DNA of 64,000 nucleotides from Microbacterium sufflavum (lineage in GTDB: Bacteria > Actinomycetota > Actinomycetes > Actinomycetales > Microbacteriaceae). The notes beneath the pieces are model-generated. The model did no database searches and was not told the DNA's origin. It saw only the letters and a list, made by a program, of their open reading frames with translations. Both the position numbers and the translations under genes were made by a program. This document shows, in pieces, positions 29,384 through 36,052 of the stretch (positions are counted from its first letter, which is position 1; the number at the start of each line of letters is the position of its first letter). Where the stretch lies: the NCBI RefSeq assembly GCF_023101165.1, contig NZ_CP078076.1:3348001-3412000 (forward strand), given 5' to 3'.

Positions 29384-30322
29384 TCAGCCGAGGCCGAGCC
29401 GCAGGATGAACAGCCCGGGATAGATCGCGAACACCACCGACAGCGGCAGGATCAGGAACACCAGCGGAAGCAGCATCAGGATCTCCTTGCGCCCCGCCTG
29501 CTCGATGAGGGTGCGCTTGGCCTCCTCCCGCGCGTCGCCGGCCTGGGCGTGCAACACGGCGGCCAGCGGTGCTCCGTGCTCCAGTGCGGCGACGATCTGG
29601 TCCACCACGCGCGAGAGGCCGGGCAGCTCCAGCCGTGCGGCCATATCGCCCAGCCCCTCCGCGAGCGTCGACCCGGTCCCCACCTCCAACACGACGCGGC
29701 GCAGTTCCCCGGTCAGCTCGCCCGACCCCACCCCGGCCACGCGCCGCACCGCGTCGAGGAAGCTCTCGCCGGCCGAGAGGCACAGCGCCAGGAACTCGAG
29801 GGTCGTCGGCAGTTCGTCGGCGAGCCGCGTGCGCCGAGCCCTGACGCGGGCGGAGAGCTGCATGTCGTAGCCGATCGCGGCCGTTGCGCCGGCGAGCAGC
29901 GGGATCACACCGACCGGCACCGACCAGCGACCGGTGAGCACGAGCACGATCACCGCGATCGCACCGGTCGCGATGCCCGCCAGCGTCCAGGCGAGCTGTC
30001 TGCCCCGGAACGCGACAGGACTCAGCGCCGACCCCGCCTGCGCCAGGCGCTTGCGCAGCACGTCGCCGTCGCCCACCAGACGCTCGAGGGCATCGCGCAC
30101 CCGCTCGCCCGGCGAGCTCCGGTGCGCGGGGAGGCGTCCGACGCCCGGAAGCGCCGTCGCCGGCAGCCGCTCATCGTCCACCACGTCGCGCACGTAGGGG
30201 GCGATCCGAGACATCAGCGGTGCCGCCCGCCCCCGAGGCAGCCGCGCGAGCAGAAGGAGGACCCCGGCCGCGAAACCGCCTCCCAGCAGGACCGCGGCCG
30301 CGAGCGCCGTGATCCCGGTCAT
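29384..30322 (-). CDS. tadC: Type II secretion system F-family protein (TadC-like)
   Basis: Inner-membrane platform protein of the Tad pilus, 312 residues. N-terminal helix ITALAAAVLLGGGFAAGVLL, cytoplasmic region, paired central helices (AWTLAGIATGAIAVIVLVL), the T2SSF domain with LPTTLEFLALCLSAGESFLDAV and GLSRVVDQIVAALEHGAPLA, and a C-terminal helix (ILMLLPLVFLILPLSVVFAI). ATG overlaps the tadB stop (ATGA). Confidence 0.9.
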   Translation of the reverse strand: MTGITALAAAVLLGGGFAAGVLLLLARLPRGRAAPLMSRIAPYVRDVVDDERLPATALPGVGRLPAHRSSPGERVRDALERLVGDGDVLRKRLAQAGSALSPVAFRGRQLAWTLAGIATGAIAVIVLVLTGRWSVPVGVIPLLAGATAAIGYDMQLSARVRARRTRLADELPTTLEFLALCLSAGESFLDAVRRVAGVGSGELTGELRRVVLEVGTGSTLAEGLGDMAARLELPGLSRVVDQIVAALEHGAPLAAVLHAQAGDAREEAKRTLIEQAGRKEILMLLPLVFLILPLSVVFAIYPGLFILRLGLG

Positions 30323-31176
30323 CCGAACCACCGCCGCGGCTCGGGGAGACGCCCGATGCGGACCATGATGCGGAAGGCCGCGACCGACACCACGGCGCCG
30401 ACGCAGATCACCACCACCCCCTCGGGGGTGCCGTAGGCCTTGGCTCCCTCGGGTCGCAGCACCAGCAGCGTCAGGATGACCCAGGGCGCGACCGCCCCCA
30501 GCACCGCGGCCCCGCGGATCCACGACTGCCGTGCCTCGACCTCTCCGCGCAGCGCCGCATCCGCCCTGACCGACGCCGACAGGGCGCGCAGCACCCCGAT
30601 CAGCTCGGTGCCCCCGACCTGCCGCGCCATCCGCAGCGTCTCGACGATGCGATCGCCGATCGGGTCGGCCAGCGCATCCTTCAGCCGGTCGAGGCTCGAC
30701 TCGAACCGGCCACTGCCTTCCAGGTCCCGAGCGAACGCGCGGAAAGCGGGGCGGAGTGCGGGCGGTGCGGACTCGCCGAGCGACGCCACCGCGTCCGGGA
30801 GCGACAGCCCGACCCTGATCGACGCGATCAGCAGATCGCACACGTCGGGCCAGAGCTGCCGCCGCAGTCGCCGCAGCCGCCGCCCTCGGCCGCGCAGGAA
30901 GGCGACGGGGGCGACCCCTCCCGCGAGGATCGCCAGCGCGGCGAGCACCACGACCCCGGTCATGAGCCAGACGATCGACCCGGCGATGAGGGCCGCCGCG
31001 GCGATCGCGGCGATCAGCGCCGAGGCGGGAAGCGCGGGAAAACCGGCCTCCTCCCCGAGCCGTGTGAGGCGCCCCTGAGCAATCGCACGCGGCGCCCGGC
31101 GCTCCGCCGGCCAGAGCCAGGGCGAGAGCACCAGGAGCAGGCCCGCCGCCAGCATCGCCCCGAGCAGCACGCTCAC
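30319..31176 (-). CDS. tadB: Type II secretion system F-family protein (TadB-like)
   Basis: Second platform protein of the Tad pilus, 285 residues, with N-terminal helices, WPDVCDLLIASIRVGLSLPD, a T2SSF domain including DRIVETLRMARQVGGTEL, and C-terminal helices (GAAVLGAVAPWVILTLLVL). The GTG at 31174-31176 overlaps the tadA stop by four bases (GTGA), so its translation would normally be coupled to tadA, which is now disrupted. Confidence 0.9.
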   Translation of the reverse strand: MSVLLGAMLAAGLLLVLSPWLWPAERRAPRAIAQGRLTRLGEEAGFPALPASALIAAIAAAALIAGSIVWLMTGVVVLAALAILAGGVAPVAFLRGRGRRLRRLRRQLWPDVCDLLIASIRVGLSLPDAVASLGESAPPALRPAFRAFARDLEGSGRFESSLDRLKDALADPIGDRIVETLRMARQVGGTELIGVLRALSASVRADAALRGEVEARQSWIRGAAVLGAVAPWVILTLLVLRPEGAKAYGTPEGVVVICVGAVVSVAAFRIMVRIGRLPEPRRWFG

Positions 31177-31481
31177 GCCTGTGCTCCCCCGACGAGGTCC
31201 GCGAACGACGCCACCCGGTCCCGCGCTTCCGCGGTCGCGTCGTACACCGTCCGGCACTGCACGCGACCGTCGCGGACCTCGCCGGACGGGGCGAGGATCT
31301 CGCGGACGCGGCGTCGTCCTTCCCGATCCCGCTCGCAGTGCACCACGAGGTCGATCGCGGATGCCAGGGCGGGAGCGATGAAACCTCGGTCGATGTTCCG
31401 TCCGGCGAGCAGGGGCAGCAGGCAAAGCTTCTCGATCGCCTCGGCCGCGCTGTTGGCGTGCACCGTGCACGCCCCCGGCAC
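31173..31481 (-). pseudogene. tadA: 3' fragment of tadA, cut by the inserted element
   Basis: Encodes the last 101 residues of a TadA/CpaF-type pilus ATPase: PGACTVHANSAAEAIEKLCL, containing the conserved His and HAN of secretion ATPases, then the C-terminal domain ending FADLVGGAQA. It has no start codon or ribosome site of its own, because the serine-recombinase element begins within the preceding Val codon. The matching 5' part is at 40112-40996. Without excision the ATPase should be non-functional. Confidence 0.93.
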
Positions 31482-31503
31482 GCTGGACGTACTATTGACA
31501 CAT
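31478..31503. other. attL (left junction)
   Basis: tadA sequence ends at the shared GCAC (31478-31481); element sequence follows and ends in ACACAT (31498-31503). ACACAT is the inverted partner of ATGTGT at 40090-40095 in the right junction. In a circular form the two arms would flank GCAC at about 23-24 bases on each side, as expected for a large-serine-recombinase attP. Confidence 0.75.
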
Positions 31504-33112
31504 GACGCCCCGAGCCACTCCACCGCCCCGACGCTCGGCGGTTCTATACCTCCGGCTGAGCGACGCTCGCGACGACTCGAGCACGTCAATCGAGCGTCAG
31601 CGTAACGACCTCACCGTCGAGGCCGAGCGCCGTGGACTCTCCGTCGTCGCCGAGCTCGTCGACGACGGCGTCTCGGGGCGCAAGTCGCGAGCACGCGCGT
31701 TCGAGGCGCTCGGCATGCTCCGAGAGGGCAGGGCCGATGCTCTCCTCGTGTGGAAATTTGACCGCTGGAGCCGACAAGGCTTGTCCGCCGTCTCGGCTCT
31801 CATCGACGCACTCGACGCTCGGCCCGCCGCGCTTTTCGTCGCGATGCAGGACGGACTCAACAGCGATCAACCTGCATGGCGCATCATCGCCTCCGTGCTC
31901 GCCGAGGTCGCCCGGATGGAGGCCGAGAACACCTCAGCCCGCGTCTCTTCGTTCGTGCGCCACGCCAAGGAGGTCGGGCGGTGGCACGGCGGTCGAGCAC
32001 CTGTCGGCTATCGGTCGGTTCCGCATCCCAGCGGAACCGGACGAGCTCTGGAGCCGGACCCCCAAGCGGTCGAGCTTCTCACGGATGCCGCCCGGCGCAT
32101 CGTCGCGGGTGAGGCCCTGTTCGCTGTCACTCAACGCCTCAACGCATCAACACTCAAGCCACCGTCGGCGGCGGCGTGGTCCTTCCAAACCGTGCGTCGC
32201 GCTCTCATGGGCCATTCAATCGTCGGGCGCGTGTCCGCGCGCGTGCCCGGGTCCACTCCAGAAGAGCGCAAGTTCGATGTTCTCCGCGACGAAGAGGGCA
32301 ACCCTAGGCAGGTATGGGAGCCCGTGCTCCCTCTCGACCTTTGGCGAGCGTGTCGGGCCACGCTGGAGGCGCGTAACGCCGCATCACCGCTCGCGGGTCG
32401 TAAACGTGCGACCTTCAAGCGAGCACGTCTCCTCTCGGGGCTCCTGGTGTGCGCGTATTGCGGGGGTCCGATGTATGCGGGAGTAACTGGCGAGGGCGTA
32501 GCGCGCTACTCATGCTCCAAACGCTCGCGCGCGCAGAAGTGTCGCCCCGAGGGTGGCGGTGCCCCTGCGGTCACGGCTCACAAATTGGAGGACTACGTAG
32601 AAGGCCTGTACCTCAAGAGCTTCGGAAGCAAGCCCCTCTTTTCCCCCGTCGCGCGGGAGGTTCCGGCGCTTGCGCTCGCCGAGGCGAGCGACGCCCTTGC
32701 CGCCGTCAGCGCGCGGCTCGCCGACCCTGACCTAGACGAGAGTGCTGAGGATCGTTTGGAGGCTCAGCAGAGAGCTCTGCGGCGACGTGTCCGCGAGCTC
32801 GCCGCCCAGGGTCCGCCGCCCGCCGAAGTCGAGCTCGTCAACACTGGCGAGACTATTGCCCAGATTTGGGAGCGCGCCGACATTGAAGAGCGGCGAGCAT
32901 TCCTCTCGGCAGCCATCGTCCACATCACCGTGGCGAACGGTCAGCGCGGCGGGAAAAAGTTCGACCCGGAGCGGTTCGGCATCGTCTGGCGGCCCTCGCC
33001 CGAGGAACTCGGCGTCGTGTCCGTGGGGAACTCTGGCCCCCGCGGTGTGGCATGGGTCCGCGAGCGGCAAGAGGCTCGCCGCGCGGCGTCTGCCGATCGG
33101 GTGAACGAGTAG
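31502..33112 (+). CDS. Large serine recombinase (integrase)
   Basis: Site-specific recombinase, 536 residues. The resolvase domain starts with YLRLSDARDDSSTSIERQ (catalytic Ser20 in Y-x-R-x-S), then ADALLVWKFDRWSRQGL and VLAEVARMEAENTSARV. A recombinase domain follows, with PVGYR and the WSFQTVRRALMGHSIVGRV helix, then a zinc ribbon (CAYCGGPMY...CSKRS...KC) and a coiled-coil-like Ala/Arg/Glu-rich region near residues 400-440. The start lies 20 bases from the left crossover, so its promoter may differ between the integrated and circular forms. No excisionase (RDF) is identified. Confidence 0.96.
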   Translation: MTPRATPPPRRSAVLYLRLSDARDDSSTSIERQRNDLTVEAERRGLSVVAELVDDGVSGRKSRARAFEALGMLREGRADALLVWKFDRWSRQGLSAVSALIDALDARPAALFVAMQDGLNSDQPAWRIIASVLAEVARMEAENTSARVSSFVRHAKEVGRWHGGRAPVGYRSVPHPSGTGRALEPDPQAVELLTDAARRIVAGEALFAVTQRLNASTLKPPSAAAWSFQTVRRALMGHSIVGRVSARVPGSTPEERKFDVLRDEEGNPRQVWEPVLPLDLWRACRATLEARNAASPLAGRKRATFKRARLLSGLLVCAYCGGPMYAGVTGEGVARYSCSKRSRAQKCRPEGGGAPAVTAHKLEDYVEGLYLKSFGSKPLFSPVAREVPALALAEASDALAAVSARLADPDLDESAEDRLEAQQRALRRRVRELAAQGPPPAEVELVNTGETIAQIWERADIEERRAFLSAAIVHITVANGQRGGKKFDPERFGIVWRPSPEELGVVSVGNSGPRGVAWVRERQEARRAASADRVNE

Positions 33113-33138
33113 AAGTCAGACTCCGCTGCCCTTGCGGC

Positions 33139-33375
33139 AGGGACGGTGCCTCTTGAGCACCGTCCCTGAGCACCGTCCCTCGTCGCGCGTTGGTGTGTTA
33201 CTAGGTGCACAACGGGCCGCCTATGTTCACCTATTCACCCTCCCGCAGGGACGGTGCTTGAGGTCTCAGGGACGGTGCTCGACGGAATTGGACGGTGCTT
33301 TGAGGCACCGTCCCTGGGCACCGTCCCTGGTTTTTCCGCGTGTTTTCGCGGAAAAAGCCGCCTCAGGGACGGTGC
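33139..33375. repeat. Nine-copy AGGGACGGTGC repeat array with hairpins
   Basis: Eight perfect copies and one partial copy of the 11-mer AGGGACGGTGC. Forward copies begin at 33139, 33247, 33268, 33290 (partial) and 33365; inverted copies at 33157, 33170, 33305 and 33318. Adjacent opposite copies form hairpins (33139/33157 with a 7-nt loop; 33290/33305). Within the array, TTTTTCCGCG and CGCGGAAAAA (33331-33356) form another perfect 10-bp hairpin. Candidate roles: replication origin, packaging-recognition site, or a REP-like dispersed repeat. Confidence 0.9.
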
Positions 33376-33414
33376 TTTCGCTATTTCCCAACCACTAACT
33401 TCTAATGCGGGTCG

Positions 33415-33498
33415 AGACCGCGTAATTAAAAAGTCGAGACCGCGTAGTTAAAAAGAGACCGCGTAGTTAAAAAACGGTCCCGTTGTTTAGCTACGCGT
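33415..33498. repeat. AT-rich triple repeat GAGACCGCGTAGTTAAAAAG with inverted copy
   Basis: Three direct copies of a 20-bp unit start at 33415, 33437 and 33456 (the first has AATT in place of AGTT). TTTAGCTACGCG at 33487-33498 is an inverted copy with one mismatch, so the third repeat can form a hairpin. The TTAAAAA blocks are among the most AT-rich DNA in the window and sit directly beside the 11-mer array, the layout of an iteron plus unwinding element. No replication protein gene is seen. Confidence 0.85.
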
Positions 33499-33586
33499 CG
33501 AGACCCCCTGGGCATGGGTGGGCACCGAGGCGGTATATCCAAGTAGCACGAGAAATCGTTACTTCACCCTTCGGAAAGGGGTTGCA

Positions 33587-33763
33587 TTGTCTCACCGCCT
33601 CGACTGTCTCACTTGTGGCCGCACGTTCATCGCGGCCCGCCGTCACGCCCTGACGTGCTCCGGCTCGTGTCGAGTCCGTCGCCATGCTCAGCGCCGAGCC
33701 GCTCTCACAGCGGATCTTTCGGTACTCGCTCGCGAGGGCTTCGCGCTCAAGTTCGCCTCGTAG
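33587..33763 (+). CDS. Small Cys-rich (zinc-finger-like) protein
   Basis: 58 residues with a TTG start (33587-33589) preceded by GGAAAGG; an in-frame ATG at 33518 would add 23 residues. CLTCGRTFIAARRHALTCSG plus SCRVRRHAQRR gives four or five Cys and flanking His/Arg residues, compatible with a small nucleic-acid-binding zinc finger common in actinophage and mobile-element genomes. Function unknown. The same frame continues open for 56 codons after the TAG stop; this is probably chance in GC-rich DNA. Confidence 0.55.
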   Translation: MSHRLDCLTCGRTFIAARRHALTCSGSCRVRRHAQRRAALTADLSVLAREGFALKFAS

Positions 33764-34045
33764 GGCGAGCCCCCACATGCATCCGTCTCGCTATCCCACG
33801 AGTCGGCCCACCCGCCCGCCTCACAGCCGATTCGCGACGGCACGAGGGACAGCGGGCACCCCGCACCGGTCGCTCCGGCGCGGGATGACGCCCTCGTCGC
33901 GGCTCCAAGTGGAAGCCCCCAGGGCGCCACCGTCTAATCCGACGTGACCGCCAAGGCGCGAGCACGTCACCACCGCTAGACGCGGTCTCCACCCATCCAT
34001 TTTCAGGCGCGCCAGCGCTAACACTCCCCTAGGAGACCCGCCACC
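33764..34045. other. Gap between Cys-rich gene and capsid gene
   Basis: 282 bp without a convincing gene. Several short Pro/Arg-rich frames are open but look like composition artefacts. The capsid gene's ribosome site (TAGGAGAC just before 34046) is at its end. Confidence 0.5.
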
Positions 34046-34957
34046 ATGGCTAACACCTTCAATCTCGACATCAACAACGTCGCCAAGCTCGCCGCCGTCC
34101 TCGTGGGACGCGACTTCAACCTCGCCGCGCTCATCAGCCGCGACGTCGAGGCCGAGTTCATGCCCGGCAAGGGCAACAAGGTCCGCGTTCCGGTTCCCGC
34201 GGCCATCCCGACGCGCACCCGCGGCGTGTACGACAAGACAACGGCGCTCGTGGCCGACGAGCTCTCGGAGCAATTCATCGAGGTCACGCTCGCCGACCAC
34301 GTCTATAACCTCGCCGTGCTCTCCGAGGGCGACCTCTCGCTTTCGATGACCGACTACGGGCGCCAAGTCCTGGCTCCGCAGACGCGAGCCATCGCCGCCA
34401 AGATCGAGGCTCTCACCGCCTCGGCGATGTCGGCCACGCCCGCCGAGGCGAGCATCATGTACTCGGCGGCTACTCCGGCCAAGGCGTTCACCGCCGCCCG
34501 TCGCGAGCTCCGCGACAACGGCGTCCCCGGCGACGCGATCCTCCGTGCCGCCGTCGGCTCGTCGGTGTACGCCGACCTCCTCGACGCGCCCGTCGGACAG
34601 GGCTTCGACGCCGACGGTAAGGTCCGCGGCTTCGAGGTCGTCGAATCCACCCGCCTCGACCCCGAGGACATCGTCGCGTTCGTCCCGCAAGCGTTCACGC
34701 TCGTCGCGCGTGCCCCCATGGTGCCCCAGGGCGCCGCGTACGGCGCGAGCATCGTGACGCCCGTGTTCAGCGACGACAACAGTGCGCAATTCGCTGTTCG
34801 CGTGGTGAACGACTACGACAGCAACGTGGCCGCCGACCGTTCCCTCGTGGGTACGTTCGCCGCGGTGCAAGCAATGCCGCTCCCCGTCGACAACGAGGAC
34901 GGCAGCGTCACTCTCCTGGACCACGGCGGCGCCGTCCGGATCTCGACCGGCGTGTAG
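34046..34957 (+). CDS. Phage major capsid protein (P22 coat-like)
   Basis: 303 residues. The N-terminus resembles P22-type coat proteins of actinophages: NVAKLAAVLVGRDFNLAALI, then GKGNKVRVPVPAAIPTRTRG, LVADELSEQFIEVTLADHVY, and VLSEGDLSLSMTDYGRQVLA. Later segments VVESTRLDPEDIVAFVPQAF and APMVPQGAAYGASI are consistent with the HK97-fold P-domain and a late beta region. AGGAG precedes the ATG at 34046. A strong terminator follows. It is the only recognisable virion gene in the element; no scaffold, protease or portal gene is adjacent. Confidence 0.82.
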   Translation: MANTFNLDINNVAKLAAVLVGRDFNLAALISRDVEAEFMPGKGNKVRVPVPAAIPTRTRGVYDKTTALVADELSEQFIEVTLADHVYNLAVLSEGDLSLSMTDYGRQVLAPQTRAIAAKIEALTASAMSATPAEASIMYSAATPAKAFTAARRELRDNGVPGDAILRAAVGSSVYADLLDAPVGQGFDADGKVRGFEVVESTRLDPEDIVAFVPQAFTLVARAPMVPQGAAYGASIVTPVFSDDNSAQFAVRVVNDYDSNVAADRSLVGTFAAVQAMPLPVDNEDGSVTLLDHGGAVRISTGV

Positions 34958-34987
34958 CACCTTCTCTCGCGCCTGACGCCATCCCTG

Positions 34988-35029
34988 CGAGCCCGCCCGC
35001 GTTCACGGCGGGCGGGCTCGCCCCTTTTA
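34988..35029 (+). terminator. Rho-independent terminator after capsid gene
   Basis: Perfect 12-bp stem CGAGCCCGCCCG/CGGGCGGGCTCG (34988-34999 with 35009-35020), followed by CCCCTTTTATTT. Confidence 0.92.
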
Positions 35030-35050
35030 TTTGCGAATGGACCATCACTC

Positions 35051-35443
35051 ATGCATGTCGCTCCCCTCCCGATTTCCGATCCGACCGGCTCCCGCACCGC
35101 CGCATTCGTCCGTCTCGTGCGTGACGAAGATGCCGCCCGCGGGCTGGCCACGGTCGCCGACGACGCCCTTGTTCTAGTCGGCGCTGGCCTTGCACTAGAG
35201 GCCTACGAGGGCCGATGGGCCGCTGCACGGCACGCCGCCGCGTCCCGCTTCGGTATCCCCGAAGACATCGTCGAGCTCCTTACCGCCGCAGCGCTTTGCA
35301 CGCTCACTCCGACCATGGGAGCGTTTGTCCTCGCCCGCCCCAACGAGGCAACCCTTGACGAACTGCGCGAGTGGCTCGCCAACTACGGATACAGGGCGAC
35401 GCCCGCCCGCGCCGCCATGTCCGCCGGGACAGCACTCGCATGA
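35051..35443 (+). CDS. Unknown 130-residue element protein
   Basis: 130 residues, Ala-rich and mostly helical by composition, with no transmembrane segment or recognised motif (VRDEDAARGLATVADDALVL; RFGIPEDIVELLTAAALC). It sits 22 bases after the capsid-gene terminator and overlaps the next short gene by four bases (ATGA). A morphogenesis or regulatory role would be guesswork. Confidence 0.65.
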   Translation: MHVAPLPISDPTGSRTAAFVRLVRDEDAARGLATVADDALVLVGAGLALEAYEGRWAAARHAAASRFGIPEDIVELLTAAALCTLTPTMGAFVLARPNEATLDELREWLANYGYRATPARAAMSAGTALA

Positions 35444-35595
35444 GCCGCCGTACGAACACCTCCAGCGCCGAGCGAGCGGTCCGCATCGCCCGCCGGGACA
35501 TGCGCAAGGCTGGCACGGCTCCCGCCTTCGGCGAGGCACCTGCCGCCCGGGCAGCGCGCGTCGCGGCACTGCGGGAGCGCGCCGCCAGAGTGTAG
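35440..35595 (+). CDS. Unknown small basic protein
   Basis: 51 residues, strongly Arg/Ala-rich (AERAVRIARRDMRKAGTAPA, ARAARVAALRERAARV), predicted helical. Its ATG overlaps the stop of the preceding gene (ATGA), which supports it being translated. The basic character suggests nucleic-acid or capsid association, but nothing more can be said. Confidence 0.55.
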   Translation: MSRRTNTSSAERAVRIARRDMRKAGTAPAFGEAPAARAARVAALRERAARV

Positions 35596-35914
35596 AACGA
35601 TCGCTCCGGTGCGCCGGACATATCCCATCTGCACGGCGCTCCCCGCCATGGTGTCCTTAGTGAGCTTGCAGCCCTTCCCCTTATGAGGCGTTGCGAGTGC
35701 ACACGGCGGACTGGGAGCCGCGCGGTGTGAGCCCGTGGCCGACTGGAACTCGGCGCGACGGGCTCCTCACAACTATCGCGAGACGTGTAAACGTGGGTAC
35801 TCGCGTCGCCGATCCCGGTGGGGGGCTACTCCCCTCCCCGGGCCGTTGCCTCCCCGGTGCGGCATAGCGTCTTCTCCTCCATACGTATCGGTCGATTGTT
35901 TTCTCGCGCCCTCT

Positions 35915-35945
35915 AGCCCCCGCCTCGTGCGGGGGCTTTTCGTCG
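35915..35945 (+). terminator. Rho-independent terminator
   Basis: AGCCCCCGC/GCGGGGGCT stem (35915-35938) with a CTCGT-type loop followed by TTTCGTCGTT, insulating the restriction-modification gene from the upstream small genes. Confidence 0.85.
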
Positions 35946-35971
35946 TTCTAGCAGCGGCGGGCGCCGCGGAG

Positions 35972-36008
35972 CACGAGTCCATCGCTGCGGAGCGTCGATG
36001 GACTCGTG
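35972..36008. promoter_or_regulatory. 13-bp inverted repeat upstream of the RM gene
   Basis: Perfect arms CACGAGTCCATCG (35972-35984) and CGATGGACTCGTG (35996-36008) separated by 11 bases, ending 44 bases before the restriction-modification start codon. No T run follows, so an operator or regulatory hairpin is more likely than a terminator. Confidence 0.6.
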
Positions 36009-36052
36009 GAGCTGTCGCGGTGCCGAAGGCCGTGGATAGACTGACGCTCACC

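Larger units (their letters stand above)
35596..36052 (+). other. Gap before the restriction-modification gene
   Basis: 457 bp with no convincing gene; an in-frame upstream extension of the restriction-modification gene to 35735 exists but lacks domain content. It contains a terminator (35915-35945) and a 13-bp inverted repeat (35972-36008), so it most likely holds the promoter region of the restriction-modification gene. Confidence 0.6.

Noticed and set aside
31490..31500. TTGACA at 31495 as an integrase promoter -35 box
   Set aside because: It lies one to six bases before the start codon, so it could not direct transcription of that gene from the right distance.
33132..33451. Open reading frames across the 11-mer repeat array
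   Set aside because: They are made of the repeated sequence (e.g., repeated QGRCL), have no ribosome site, and their composition does not resemble protein coding.
33139..33475. CRISPR array
   Set aside because: Repeats are too short, occur in both orientations with irregular spacing, and no cas genes are present.
33764..33936. Readthrough extension of the Cys-rich gene past its TAG stop
   Set aside because: The frame is open for 56 codons but the sequence is Pro/Ala/Ser-rich and looks like chance openness in GC-rich DNA.
35735..36052. Longer N-terminus for the restriction-modification enzyme
   Set aside because: The extra codons run through a terminator and an inverted repeat and resemble no domain; the nuclease homology-like region begins at ATG 36053.
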